From positions 1 to 55,150 of the forward strand of contig JBHGXV010000013.1 in assembly GCA_041920505.1 (NCBI GenBank): a DNA stretch of 55,150 nt. Direction: 5' to 3'. Shown here piece after piece: positions 17,145-26,889 of this stretch. The position numbers and the translations under genes are program-made. Under the pieces are notes generated by a model. It had not been told where the DNA came from. It made no database searches and saw only the letters and a list, made by a program, of their open reading frames with translations. The stretch is from JBHGXV01 sp041920505. GTDB lineage: Bacteria; Bacillota; Bacilli; Brevibacillales; Brevibacillaceae. The stretch's first letter is position 1, and the number at the start of each line of letters is the position of its first letter.

Positions 17145-17176
17145 AAAACGAACCGCCTCCGCCGGACACGGAGGCG
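17145..17176 (-). terminator. Rho-independent terminator after glyS
   Basis: Reverse strand CGCCTCCG-TGTCCGG-CGGAGGCG followed by GTTCGTTTTCTTTTT, 14 nt past the glyS stop codon. It closes the glyQS operon before ccpN. Confidence 0.85.
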
Positions 17177-17189
17177 ATACGTATGGGTC

Positions 17190-19266
17190 TTAGGCAAAAA
17201 CCAGTTTGGTGAAATCGGCGAAACGGCGGATCGTCTGCGACAGGTTCGCCAAAAGAGCCAGCCGGTTGCGCCGGATGCGCTCGTCGTCCGCCATGACCAT
17301 CACCTTGTCGAAGAACGCCTGGATCGGTCCCTGCAACGAAGCCAGCGTCGCAAGTACGCGGTCCAGTTGGCCGTTCGCGTACAGCGGCTCCAGTTCCCGG
17401 CTGACCGACACAAACGCCTCGTACAGCGTGCGCTCCACCTCTTCCACAAACAGCGCCTCGGCGATTTCGGTGTCGGTCGGGTCCGCTTTTTGGGCCAGGT
17501 TGCAGGCGCGGTTCAACTGCTCCACGGTCAGTTTGAAATCGTCCGCCTTGACGGCCTCCATCAGCGCCTTGGCCTTGGCGGTCACGTGCGGCACGACGGA
17601 AAGGTCGGCGGCCAGCACGGCGTCGATCACATCGTAACGGATCTGTGCCTCCTGCAATAGTGTTTTCAGCCGGAGGGCGAAGAAGTCGAACAAGTCCTTT
17701 TTCACCTCGTCGGCCGGTCGGGACGCGACACCCTGCTTCTGGTACGCCTCCAGCGCGATGTCAAACAGCGCGGACAGCGGCACGGTCCAGCCGCGATCAA
17801 GCAGGATGTGGACAATCCCCGCCGCTTGTCGGCGCAATCCGTAGGGGTCCTGCGAACCCGTCGGAATGATGCCGATCGAGAAACAGCCGACGATGGTGTC
17901 CAGTTTGTCGGCGACGCTCACCACGGCGCCCTCCACGGACGAGGGCAGGTCGTCTCCGGCGAAGCGCGGCAGGTAGTGTTCGAAAATCCCTTTGGCGACC
18001 GCTTCCGGCTCGCCCGCCTTGCGCGCGTAGTCTTCGCCCATGATTCCCTGCAATTCCGGGAACTCGTAGACCATGTGGGTAACCAGGTCAAACTTGGCGA
18101 TGGCGGCAATCCGGTTCACGTTCTTCACCGCGTCGGCCGACAGCGCCAGCGCCTCGGCGACGGCAGCCGCGTTGCGTCCGATCCGGCGCACCTTGTCGCC
18201 GATCGTGCCCAGTTCCTCGTGGAAGACGATCGTCTCCAACCGATTCAGGCAGTCGTCGATTTTGAGCTTCTGGTCTTCCTCGTAGAAGAAGCGGGCGTCG
18301 GACAAGCGGGCGCGCAGCACTTTTTCGTTTCCTTTGGCCACGTTTTCCAGCGCGCGCTCATCGCCGTTTCGCACGGTGACGAAATGCGGCAACAACTCGC
18401 CAGCCTGGTTCTCCACCGGGAAGTAGCGCTGGTGTTCGCGCATCGAGGTGACCAGCACTTCGCGCGGAATCGCCAGGAAGGCCGGGTCAAACGAACCGGA
18501 CAGCGCGGTCGGGTATTCAACGAGATGAACCACTTCGTCGAGCAGCCCTTCCTCCACCGGGATCTTCCAGCCGTGTTCCGCTTCCAGTTGTTTCAACTGA
18601 TCGAGAATCATCCGGCGGCGTTCGGCCGGGTCTACCTGCACGTACTGTTCGGCCAGCGCCTTCACATAGTCGGCCGGTTGACTCAGCGCGACTTCGGTGC
18701 CGAGGAAGCGGTGGCCGCGGCTTATTCGCCCCGCAGTTACCCCGGCGATCTCCATCTCGATCACGTCGACGCCGAACAGGGCTACCAGCCAGCGGATCGG
18801 CCGGACGTATTTCAGATCGTGGGCGCCCCAGCGCATGTTTTTGGGGAAGCTCATCCCGGCGATCACGTCGCGCAGGCCGGGCAACAGGCCGGCCGTCGGC
18901 TTGCCCGCCTCGTTCTTGCGGGCGTAGACGTATTCGACGCCGTTGTATTCCTTGAAGTAGAGCTGATCCACATCGACGCCGTTGCTGCGCGCAAATCCCA
19001 GCGCCGCCTTGCTCCAGTTGCCCGACTCATCGACAGCGATCTTGCGCGCCGGTCCGCGTGATTCCTCATTGCGGTCGGCCTGTTGTTCGCTCACGCCGCT
19101 CACCAGGACGGCCAGGCGGCGCGGCGTTTCGTACGCCTCTGCCCGGTCGTAGGCAATCCGCTCGGTTTGCAGCCATTTTTCCACTTTCTCCTGCAACTGC
19201 GCCGCCGCTTGTGCGACGAAGCGGGCAGGCATCTCTTCGGTTCCGATCTCCAAGAGCAAATCACGT

Positions 19267-19274
<8 letters not shown>
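17190..19274 (-). CDS. glyS: Glycine--tRNA ligase beta subunit
   Basis: The 694-aa beta subunit of the heterotetrameric bacterial glycyl-tRNA synthetase carries the tRNA-binding and HD-like domains. Recognisable segments are LLLEIGTEEMPARFV at the N-terminus, FPKNMRWG, REHQRYFPVENQ, TVRNGD, the HD-like KFDLVTHMVYEFPELQGIMG, DPYGLRRQAAGIV and a C-terminal DALR anticodon-binding domain (LLANLSQTIRRFADFTKLV). Length is typical (~690). Its start overlaps the glyQ stop by 8 nt, ensuring coupled synthesis of the two subunits. Expression is governed by the upstream glycine T-box. Confidence 0.97.
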
Positions 19275-20157
<883 letters not shown>

Positions 20158-20211
20158 GGTTCGGCCCACCTCCTGAAGTAACAACGCTTGGCAAATCCTC
20201 GCTGATTCAGC

Positions 20212-20472
20212 AAAAAACCTCCCGCCGCCTACACTGTGTCAGCCACAGCGTAGGGACGAGAGGATTTCCCGCGGTTCCACCCTACTTGACGAATCAGCGC
20301 AGCGGCCGTTTCGTCCACTTTTGGTGCTCACATTGCTCCGGAACGCCGTTCATCGACATGACTACCGGGCTTCCACCCTCCCCGGTTCGCTACGCGAGAA
20401 AGCACGACGCCTTCTCTTTCAGCCAGCGGCCGACTACTCCTTTCCTTCACAGCAACAGTCGGTATCACATTT
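20212..20472 (-). promoter_or_regulatory. Glycine T-box leader of glyQS
   Basis: The leader contains the T-box core AGGGTGGAACCGCG (20270-20283) and a terminator stem (CCTCTCGTCCCTACGCTGTG / CACAGTGTAGGCGGCGGGAGG) ending in TTTTTT (20212-20217). The antiterminator bulge reads TGGA, complementary to the UCCA acceptor end of tRNA-Gly. A specifier-loop candidate GAACGGCG with glycine codon GGC lies at 20345-20347. Uncharged tRNA-Gly would pair with both sites, stabilise the antiterminator and allow glyQS transcription. The stem-I fold was not computed; the specifier position is the least certain part. Confidence 0.9.
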
Positions 20473-20479
20473 GGTACTT

Positions 20480-20508
20480 ATCATAGCGAAAAGCATGACG
20501 GATGTCAA
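20480..20508 (-). promoter_or_regulatory. glyQS sigma-A promoter
   Basis: Reverse strand TTGACA (20503-20508), a 17-bp spacer and TATGAT (20480-20485) give a near-consensus promoter at the 5' end of the T-box leader. The -35 hexamer overlaps the stop codon of the lipoprotein remnant. Confidence 0.8.
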
Positions 20509-20731
20509 TGCGCGTACTGTCCAGCAAGGCCCTCACATCCAGCCGGTGCACGTTCCATGATTCTTGCGTTTGGCAACGCGATCGCACCGCTGCCGTCAGA
20601 CGTCCCGCTCACAACAAAATCAACCTTGCCTGTAACCCAATCCTCTGCGCCGCCGTTTCCATTCGTGCCGCATGCTGAACAGATGATGAGTGACAGTGAC
20701 ACCGCCAGGAAAACCAGGTATTTTTTGACAT
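20505..20731 (-). pseudogene. Small lipoprotein gene, probably frameshifted just after its start
   Basis: An open frame encodes a classic lipoprotein signal (KKYLVFLAVSLSLIICSACG) with lipobox ICSAC and a short acidic/glycine-rich tail ending at 20505. The frame has no start codon next to the signal peptide, but AGGAG followed at good distance by ATG (20731) is one base out of frame: ATG-TC-AAA-AAA-TAC. In frame, only an ATG pair near 20774 without a ribosome-binding site is available. This suggests an indel directly after the start codon. The mature part would be about 54 aa, with no known domain. It lies between recO and the glyQS promoter. Confidence 0.45.
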
Positions 20732-20781
20732 GGTTATCAACTCCTCTTGAATATGGTTGCGGAGTTGTCATCATAGTCAGC

Positions 20782-21534
20782 CTACAAACCCATGTTCTTG
20801 ATCTGATCCAGAAACGCCCGACTTTTCAGCCGCAGATCGAGATGTTCGTCCAAAAAGCTGTGCAGCACGTGTTTGAGCTGGCTTTTTGTCGCCGGCTTCA
20901 CCTCGATCTCGCCCAGCCGCGCGAGGTCGAACAACTGGAACAGCCGCAACAGTTTCCAGGTGACAGGCGCGACGGAAATAGCATGAGGGTCGCTGTGCAA
21001 ACAGTCGGGACACAGCAACCCTCCCTGGGTGACGCTGAACGCATACGGCTCCCGTTCTTTGCCGCAGCGGGCACAGGCGTGAAGTTGCGGACGAATCCCG
21101 GCCACCGTGAGCATCTTGCATTCGAAAATCCGGCAGAGGATCTCCGGGTCCTTGCCTTCGTCCAGATAGCGAAACATATGCGCAATCAACTGAAACAGGT
21201 AGGGATTCGGCTCCCGCTCCTCGGTAAGCCGATCCAACAGTTCAGCCATATAGGCGGCATAGGCCGTCTTTATCAAATCCTGGCGCAGATCGCGGTACGA
21301 CTCGACGATCTCGCCCTGCGACAGGTCGGGCATCCCGCTGCCCGGCCCCTTTTTGCACAGGTAATATCCGTGGGTAAACAATTGGGATGCGGCGGCCAGT
21401 CGGCTTTTCGGCTTTTTCGCGCCACGGGCCATGATCCCGATCTTGCCGTGTTCTCTTGTATACAGGGTCAGCACTTTTGCGGCTTCGCCATAGTCAACGG
21501 TGCGGATGACGATGCCCTCCCATTTTACAAGCAT
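20782..21534 (-). CDS. recO: DNA repair protein RecO
   Basis: The 250-aa RecFOR component loads RecA on SSB-coated single-stranded DNA and anneals complementary strands. An N-terminal OB-fold (VKWEGIVIRTVDYGEAAKVL, TLYTREHGKIGIMARGAKKP) is followed by a helical domain with a zinc finger (CARCGK ... CPDC) of the Gram-positive RecO type. It overlaps yqzL by 10 nt; the order era-yqzL-recO is as in B. subtilis. Length is normal (255 aa in B. subtilis). Confidence 0.96.
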   Translation of the reverse strand: MLVKWEGIVIRTVDYGEAAKVLTLYTREHGKIGIMARGAKKPKSRLAAASQLFTHGYYLCKKGPGSGMPDLSQGEIVESYRDLRQDLIKTAYAAYMAELLDRLTEEREPNPYLFQLIAHMFRYLDEGKDPEILCRIFECKMLTVAGIRPQLHACARCGKEREPYAFSVTQGGLLCPDCLHSDPHAISVAPVTWKLLRLFQLFDLARLGEIEVKPATKSQLKHVLHSFLDEHLDLRLKSRAFLDQIKNMGL

Positions 21535-21680
21535 GCCTGCGATTCACCCAGCTCTTCCGGGGTGGAATCGGATTCGTTCGTCTCGGGATACTCTGCCGTT
21601 TGCAGGTGCTCCCGGTACAACAGATAGGCGTGGATGTCACCGGTCGAAGAGAAATATCTCCAAGAAAAGTCGCGAAGCAC
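21525..21680 (-). CDS. yqzL: YqzL family small protein
   Basis: This 51-aa protein starts at GTG (21680) behind AAGGATG; an in-frame stop lies just upstream, so no longer start is possible. The N-terminus LRDFSWRYFSSTGDIHAYLL and the tail with acidic residues (TNESDSTPEELGES) match the YqzL family, whose gene sits between era and recO across Bacillales. The stop codon overlaps the recO start (ATGCTTGTAA). Function is unknown; the gene is easily missed because of its size and GTG start. Confidence 0.88.
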   Translation of the reverse strand: MLRDFSWRYFSSTGDIHAYLLYREHLQTAEYPETNESDSTPEELGESQACL

Positions 21681-21778
21681 GATGCATCATCCTTTCCTGT
21701 GTCGGTTATCCACTTCTATCTGATAGAATCCACCCGCGCTGTTGTTTCTATGCCTTGGAATTATTGACACGCATAGCG

Positions 21779-22702
21779 TCAGTCTTCGTCGTAAAAACCG
21801 AAGTTGCGCAACAGGTGCTCCTGGTTGCGCCAGTCCCTTTTCACCTTCACCCAGATTTCCAGAAAGACCTTGTCGCCCATCAGCCGCTCGATGTCCATCC
21901 GCGCGCGTCGGCCGATCTCCTTCAGCATCTCGCCGCCCTTGCCGATCAGGATGCCTTTCTGCGAGTCGCGCTCAACGTAAATCGCCGCGTAAATGTAAAG
22001 CGTCCGGCCGTTCTCGCCGCGTTTCATCTCCTCGACGACGACGGCGATGGAGTGGGGCACCTCTTCGCGGGTCAGGTGCAGCACCTTTTCGCGAATCAGT
22101 TCGGCGACGACGAACCGCTCGGGATGGTCGGTCACCTGGTCGGCCGGATAGTACATCGGCCCTTCCTCCATCTCGTCGAAGATGGCGTCGACCAACGGAC
22201 CGGTATTGTTGCCTTCCAGCGCCGACACGGGCACAATCTGTTTGAAGTCGTACAGCCGCCGGTACTCGTCGATGATCGGCAACAGTTCTTCCGGATGCAC
22301 TTTGTCGATCTTGTTGATCACCAGAAAAACCGGTGTTTTCACCTGTTTCAGCCGTTCGATGATGTAGTCGTCGCCCGGCCCGCGCTTTTCCGTAGCGTCG
22401 ATCACGAACAGGACAAGGTCCACCTCGTTCAGCGCGTTTTCGGCAACCGTCACCATGTAGTTGCCCAGCTTCGACTTGGGCTTGTGAATCCCCGGCGTGT
22501 CGAGGAAGATGATTTGCCCTTTCTCGGTGGTGTGGACGGCGCGGATTTTGTTGCGGGTGGTTTGCGGTTTGTTGGACATGATCGCGATCTTTTGGCCCAC
22601 GATGTGGTTTAGTAGCGTCGACTTGCCCACGTTGGGGCGTCCGACGATCGCGACAAAGCCGGATTTGAACGATGTCTTGGTCTTGCTCTTGCGGTTATCC
22701 AC
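21779..22702 (-). CDS. era: GTPase Era
   Basis: The 307-aa Ras-like GTPase binds the 3' end of 16S rRNA and assists 30S maturation. G1 GRPNVGKST (about 21-29), G2 KPQTTRNKI, G3 DTPGIH, G4 NKID and G5 SALEG are all present, followed by a C-terminal KH domain (LIGKGGEMLKEIGRRARMDI). It starts at GTG 22702 with AAGGAGG and overlaps cdd by 8 nt. It belongs to the ybeY-dgkA-cdd-era block, combining ribosome maturation (YbeY, Era) genes. Confidence 0.97.
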   Translation of the reverse strand: MDNRKSKTKTSFKSGFVAIVGRPNVGKSTLLNHIVGQKIAIMSNKPQTTRNKIRAVHTTEKGQIIFLDTPGIHKPKSKLGNYMVTVAENALNEVDLVLFVIDATEKRGPGDDYIIERLKQVKTPVFLVINKIDKVHPEELLPIIDEYRRLYDFKQIVPVSALEGNNTGPLVDAIFDEMEEGPMYYPADQVTDHPERFVVAELIREKVLHLTREEVPHSIAVVVEEMKRGENGRTLYIYAAIYVERDSQKGILIGKGGEMLKEIGRRARMDIERLMGDKVFLEIWVKVKRDWRNQEHLLRNFGFYDED

Positions 22703-23093
22703 GTAAATCCTCCTTGGAAAAAGCGCCCGGCAACAAGGCGGCTACGGTTGTTTCGACAGACTCTCCCTTGAGATTGGCCAGGATCACCGGCATGTCGGGC
22801 GGACACAGCTCGGACATCACCTGGCGGCAGGCGCCGCAGGGAGGCACCGGTTTGGGCGTGTCGGCGATGACGGCCAGCGCCCGGTACTGGGTCTCTCCTT
22901 CGGAATAGGCCTTGAACAGCGCCGTCCGCTCCGCGCAATTGCACAGCGAATAGGCGGCGTTTTCGATATTGCAACCCAGGTACAGCGCGCCGGACGCGCC
23001 GAGCAACGCCGCGCCGACAGCAAAGCGGGAGTACGGCACGTAGGCCCGTTCACGCGCTTCGCGGGCTTTGGCGATCAACTCTTGGTTATTCAT
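22695..23093 (-). CDS. cdd: Cytidine deaminase
   Basis: The 132-aa homotetrameric zinc enzyme deaminates cytidine and deoxycytidine to uridine and deoxyuridine. The zinc site shows the small-CDA form: NCAERTALF (Cys ligand and catalytic Glu) and PPCGACRQV (two Cys ligands). YVPYSRFAVGAALLG is the substrate-binding N-terminus. The ATG at 23093 is chosen since AAAGGAGG is 6 nt upstream; an ATG two codons earlier abuts that site. Together with DeoC further right it serves pyrimidine nucleoside salvage, though the two are not in one operon. Confidence 0.95.
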   Translation of the reverse strand: MNNQELIAKAREARERAYVPYSRFAVGAALLGASGALYLGCNIENAAYSLCNCAERTALFKAYSEGETQYRALAVIADTPKPVPPCGACRQVMSELCPPDMPVILANLKGESVETTVAALLPGAFSKEDLRG

Positions 23094-23231
23094 GTCCATC
23101 CTCCTTTGACGTGTTGGCCGGAAACGGCGGTTCCAATGCGAACCGCTTCGGCAAAACGATTGACGCTTGGGCAAAGCCGCCGTGGCGTGCCGTCGGCCAG
23201 GCAACCCGCACGGCGCGATCTGAACGCGCCG

Positions 23232-23609
23232 TCAGCCCTGTCCGGCCAATCTGGCCAGAAGCGGCGGGCCAAACACGCACAAGCCGACAACCGCCGCCAA
23301 CAGCGCGGCGATCAGCACGGCTCCGGCGGCGGCGTCCTTGGCCTCTCTGGCTTTTTCCCGCCACTCTTCGGTGACCAGATCGACGACCGCTTCGATCGCC
23401 GTGTTCACCAACTCCAGCGACATCACCAGGGCGATAGAAAAAAAGACCAGCAAAACATCGCCCCGCGGAATGCGCAGCCACCACGCGGCCGCCAGGGCCA
23501 GCACGGCTGCGACCGCGTGGATTCGCATGTTTCGCTGTGTCTTGACGGTATGTACGATGCCTGTCCAGGCGCAGGCTACACTGCGAAAGAAGCGGAGCGT
23601 TGTTTTCAA
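23232..23609 (-). CDS. dgkA: Diacylglycerol kinase / undecaprenol kinase
   Basis: The 125-aa integral membrane kinase has three predicted helices. Conserved features are ACAWTGIVHTVKTQRNMRIH at the N-terminus, the active-site NTAIEAVVDLV and EKAREAKDAAAGAVL. Gram-positive members phosphorylate undecaprenol, feeding the lipid carrier pool for wall synthesis. The start is a TTG (23609) behind AGGTAGGGAG. It lies 9 nt after ybeY and 138 nt before cdd; an inverted repeat (ACGGCGCG / CGCGCCGT) straddles its stop codon. Confidence 0.93.
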   Translation of the reverse strand: MKTTLRFFRSVACAWTGIVHTVKTQRNMRIHAVAAVLALAAAWWLRIPRGDVLLVFFSIALVMSLELVNTAIEAVVDLVTEEWREKAREAKDAAAGAVLIAALLAAVVGLCVFGPPLLARLAGQG

Positions 23610-23618
23610 GGCATCTCC

Positions 23619-24098
23619 CTACCTCGTCAAGCCAATCGACTGCAAAACAGCTTCCTGGCGGCTGAACATCTCTTTTTCTTCGGCTTCGGTGCCGTGATCG
23701 TAGCCCAGCAGGTGCAAAAAGCCGTGCACCGCGAGAAAGCCCAGTTCCCGCTCGAACGAATGGCCGTATTCTTGCGCCTGTTGTTGGGCGCGGGGAATCG
23801 AGATGACGATGTCTCCGAGCATGTTGGGGACTTCGTCCGCCTCGGCTTCGTCGAAGAAAATCTCCGGCTCGTCTTCGCCGGTTTCGTTCATCGCAAACGA
23901 GAGCACGTCGGTCGGCCGGTCTACGCCGCGATACTGCTTGTTCAACTCATGGATGCGCGCGTCGTCCACCAGAGTGACGACCACTTCGCCGCTCACCTCT
24001 TCCGCGTCGGCGGCGGCCTGCAGGCATTTGCGGATCAGCGCTTCGCTCTCTTCGCCGATCGCCTCCGCCTGTTCGTTGATAATCTCGATGGTCAGCAT
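23619..24098 (-). CDS. ybeY: Endoribonuclease YbeY (rRNA maturation factor)
   Basis: The 159-aa zinc-dependent RNase acts in 16S rRNA 3'-end maturation and ribosome quality control. The metal motif HGFLHLLGYDH (H-x3-H-x5-H) and the family sequence RPTDVLSFAM are intact. The ATG at 24098 is preferred; AAAGGAG lies 9 nt upstream, inside an alternative ATG seven codons earlier. It is immediately downstream of phoH, the usual phoH-ybeY pair, and upstream of dgkA and era. Confidence 0.95.
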   Translation of the reverse strand: MLTIEIINEQAEAIGEESEALIRKCLQAAADAEEVSGEVVVTLVDDARIHELNKQYRGVDRPTDVLSFAMNETGEDEPEIFFDEAEADEVPNMLGDIVISIPRAQQQAQEYGHSFERELGFLAVHGFLHLLGYDHGTEAEEKEMFSRQEAVLQSIGLTR

Positions 24099-24134
24099 CC
24101 ACAACGTTCTCCTTTCCATACTGGCAGGGCGTAC

Positions 24135-25109
24135 TTACTGGTAGGCGTGGTCGCCCTCGTGTTTGGCGTACGCCTCGATGATTTTTTGCACCAAGCTGTG
24201 CCGCACCACATCCGCCTCCTGAAAGCGGATGAAGGCGATGTCGGGGATCGGCCGCAAAATGCGTTCCGCCTCGCGCAAGCCCGATTTTTTCCCCTTGGGC
24301 AAGTCGATCTGGGTAACGTCTCCGGTCACGACCATCTTCGAGCCGAACCCGAGCCGGGTCAAAAACATTTTCATCTGTTCGGGCGTGGTGTTCTGGGCCT
24401 CGTCTAGGATCACGAACGAGTCTTCCAGGGTTCGCCCGCGCATATAGGCGAGCGGAGCCACTTCAATCAGGCCCCGTTCCATCATTTTCAGCACTTGTTC
24501 GGTGCCCAGCATATCGTACAGCGCGTCGTAGAGCGGACGCAGATACGGGTCGACCTTCTCTTGCAGGTCGCCGGGCAAAAAGCCGAGGCTCTCCCCCGCT
24601 TCCACGGCGGGACGGGTGAGCACAATCCGTTTCACTCTGCCGTTTTTCAAGGCGCTGACGGCCGTGACGACAGCCAGGTACGTTTTCCCCGTGCCGGCCG
24701 GGCCAATCCCGAAGACGATGTCGTGGCGTTTGATCGCCGACAGGTAGTGCCGCTGCCCCAGCGTTTTCGGCCGGATCACTTTGCCCCGATGCGTGCGGGC
24801 CACCTCTTCGTCGTAGAGGTGGAGCAGTTGCTCCGTCTCGCCTTTTTCGCAAAGTTGCATCGCGTAGGCCACATCCCTCTCCGACAGGGTAATGCCCCTG
24901 CGGACCAACTGCAACAGCACATCAAACAGGATGGCCAGCTTCTGCACTTCCTCCGGTTCGCCGCTGATGGCCAGTTCGCCGCTGCGAATGGCAATCCTGG
25001 TTGTCGTGTTCGCTTCGATCTGCTTCAGATAGGCATCGTGAGGACCGAACAACATCAGCGTTTCCGATGTGTCGGCCAGCGGGATTGTTACCTCTTCTCT
25101 GACTTGCAA
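24135..25109 (-). CDS. phoH: PhoH family protein (phosphate starvation-inducible ATPase)
   Basis: The 324-aa P-loop ATPase of the PhoH/PhoL family is probably an RNA helicase-like factor linked to YbeY and ribosome metabolism. It has an N-terminal KH-like segment (PHDAYLKQIEANTTTRIAIR), Walker A GPAGTGKTYLA (about 139-149), and Walker B VILDEAQNTT. The start is TTG (25109) preceded by GGAGATGGAG; no in-frame ATG fits. It lies between yqfD (27 nt upstream) and ybeY, as in B. subtilis. Confidence 0.94.
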   Translation of the reverse strand: MQVREEVTIPLADTSETLMLFGPHDAYLKQIEANTTTRIAIRSGELAISGEPEEVQKLAILFDVLLQLVRRGITLSERDVAYAMQLCEKGETEQLLHLYDEEVARTHRGKVIRPKTLGQRHYLSAIKRHDIVFGIGPAGTGKTYLAVVTAVSALKNGRVKRIVLTRPAVEAGESLGFLPGDLQEKVDPYLRPLYDALYDMLGTEQVLKMMERGLIEVAPLAYMRGRTLEDSFVILDEAQNTTPEQMKMFLTRLGFGSKMVVTGDVTQIDLPKGKKSGLREAERILRPIPDIAFIRFQEADVVRHSLVQKIIEAYAKHEGDHAYQ

Positions 25110-25136
25110 AAGGTCTCCATCTCCTTAACCGTTCGC

Positions 25137-26357
25137 TTAGTTGGGGGTATCCGCGTCTTGGGGAGGAGCCGGAGGGAGCGCCACGAGCGGCCGTTCCTCG
25201 GCAATGTCCTCAATGACGGCGTAATGAATGCTCAAATAAACTTTACCATTCTCTTCTTTCACGTGCAAAACTTTTTCTTCCTTGACGCTGGCGTCTCCTC
25301 CCGCGCGCTTCAGCACGTCGTGGCGGGCGAATCGCTTGCCGATCTCCACTGCTTCCTCCCGGGTGAGGGTGCGCGTCTGCGGTCGGGTCTCGGACAAGGT
25401 TTCCACTTTCCAACCGACAGGGAAGCGGAAGCCGGCCACGTCCAGCAGGTACCGCTCTTCGCTCTTCTCCGCGCTGGCAAACGGCTCGAAGCGAAACGGC
25501 CAGACGCGGATGGCGTACGGGCCGGCCAACAGATAGTGCACCTTAAGCCGGGCGCCGGTCATGTTGTAGCGAGCCTGGGTAGTGGACACCGCCACGTTGG
25601 AGAGGTACCAGACTTCGCCCTGCACCTTGCCGCGGGCAGCCACCAGGCTTTGCCGCTGGTCGTTGCCGATGATGCCGGAAATCAGCACCTGACCTTTGTC
25701 CACAAACTGGTTGACGCTCACCATCGGCTTGCCTGCTTCGGCCAGGATGCTGTGGATCACCGCTTTTTTGCGGGCGATCAGGTGGCGCGGGCTCAGTTGC
25801 GGTTTCGGCGCAGGCTCGTTCTTTTCCACCACCTGGATAATCGCCTTTGTCCCCTGGATCTGTACGCCCACCCAGGATGCTTTCGGCAACAGCCCGAGCA
25901 GTTGTCGCTGCATGATCTGCGGTTCTTTTAGTTTGACCTTCCACGCCCCGGGTTTAATCCCGATTTTTTCAGCCGCCTTGGTCACTTCCGCTTCCGAAAT
26001 CTGGTGCGTGCCCATCACCTCGACGCTCCAGACGAACGAGGAGAGCATGTACAATCCGATGAGAAAAAGAAGCACGCCCAGTGTGAATCCGGCCCGCAGG
26101 CGCATGCGGATCAGCCAGAACGGAAGGCCGTCCCGTTTTTCGACGTGGACGCGACAGCCTGTCTCACGCAACAACGGACGCAGGCGAAAGTAGTCGGACA
26201 CGAGAATCTCGCACTGTCCGAGGTCAGAGCCGTGTTTGCGTATGTTCCAGAGGTGCAGGCCGTCGCGCACCGCCATGTTGATCAGACGCTCAAACCGTCT
26301 GCCGCGAATCGTGATGGTGATATGTCCGTTGATCCACTCTTTCATCATGTTCCGCAT
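25137..26357 (-). CDS. yqfD: Sporulation protein YqfD
   Basis: The 406-aa protein has a cytosolic N-terminus (about 1-90, GHITITIRGRRFERLINMAV), one transmembrane helix (LGVLLFLIGLYMLSSFVWSV) and a large exterior region with a POTRA/FtsQ-like start (EVTKAAEKIGIKPGAWKVKL), resembling the YqfD family widespread in endospore formers. Members are expressed in the mother cell and important for sporulation; the molecular role is unclear. It lies 25 nt after yqfC, the standard pair. Its presence supports an endospore-forming host. Confidence 0.92.
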   Translation of the reverse strand: MRNMMKEWINGHITITIRGRRFERLINMAVRDGLHLWNIRKHGSDLGQCEILVSDYFRLRPLLRETGCRVHVEKRDGLPFWLIRMRLRAGFTLGVLLFLIGLYMLSSFVWSVEVMGTHQISEAEVTKAAEKIGIKPGAWKVKLKEPQIMQRQLLGLLPKASWVGVQIQGTKAIIQVVEKNEPAPKPQLSPRHLIARKKAVIHSILAEAGKPMVSVNQFVDKGQVLISGIIGNDQRQSLVAARGKVQGEVWYLSNVAVSTTQARYNMTGARLKVHYLLAGPYAIRVWPFRFEPFASAEKSEERYLLDVAGFRFPVGWKVETLSETRPQTRTLTREEAVEIGKRFARHDVLKRAGGDASVKEEKVLHVKEENGKVYLSIHYAVIEDIAEERPLVALPPAPPQDADTPN

Positions 26358-26382
26358 CTGTCCGTCCTCCCGTCACCCGAAC

Positions 26383-26667
26383 TCAAGGTTTCTCCACGAA
26401 CTTGACACCGGCAATCCGCCCCTCCAGCAAGACCTCTTCCGGCAGAATCGCCCGTATGACGAATTGTTCGCCAGTGACGATCAACTGTCCGTTGGTCAAC
26501 AGCAGCCGAAGCTCCTTGTCGCTGAAGTGCAGGACGCCCCGGTGGTTTTCTATGTACATTTGCAAATGGCCGATCATGGTGATTCGCGGGACTTCCAGGA
26601 CCACATCTTGCGGCAAATCCAACACGCCCACAGCCAATCGACGCAGGCGGCGGCTCCAACGTTTCAT
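26383..26667 (-). CDS. yqfC: Sporulation protein YqfC (YabP/YqfC family)
   Basis: A 94-aa beta-rich protein of the YabP/YqfC family, seen in LPQDVVLEVPRITMIGHLQM and the repeated hydrophobic strands ending in VLLEGRIAGVKFV. The ATG at 26667 follows AAGGGGG; a longer frame upstream is not family-like. It heads the yqfC-yqfD-phoH-ybeY-dgkA-cdd-era cluster, which starts after the terminator of the flotillin operon. Confidence 0.88.
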   Translation of the reverse strand: MKRWSRRLRRLAVGVLDLPQDVVLEVPRITMIGHLQMYIENHRGVLHFSDKELRLLLTNGQLIVTGEQFVIRAILPEEVLLEGRIAGVKFVEKP

Positions 26668-26795
26668 GGCGTAAGCCCCCTTCATTACGGCATTACGGCG
26701 CGCCGGCGCCAAACTCCCTCCCGCCAAGCTGTCCCTCTCTTTGCGAGCAACTGCTTTCTATAACCCTATGCAGGTGGGGGCGGCAATCATGCGAA

Positions 26796-26839
26796 CAAAA
26801 AAGCGCCGCGCTCTCGGCCCAAAAGCCAAGAGGCGGCGC
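26796..26839 (-). terminator. Strong Rho-independent terminator of the nfeD-floA operon
   Basis: Reverse strand GCGCCGCCTCTTGGC-TTTT-GGGCCGAGAG-C-GCGGCGC followed by TTTTTTG. This long GC-rich stem lies 50 nt past the last gene of the operon. The rest of 26668-26889 holds only the yqfC leader. Confidence 0.9.
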
Positions 26840-26889
26840 GTCGACAGCCGTTGCGCTGTCCCGTCCACTTTAGTCCGCTGTTTTGTTGT

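Noticed and set aside
23100..23231. Frame continuing cdd upstream and an antisense frame (23086-23484)
   Set aside because: The in-frame extension is not cytidine-deaminase-like and a proper start with AAAGGAGG exists at 23093; the antisense frame overlaps dgkA.
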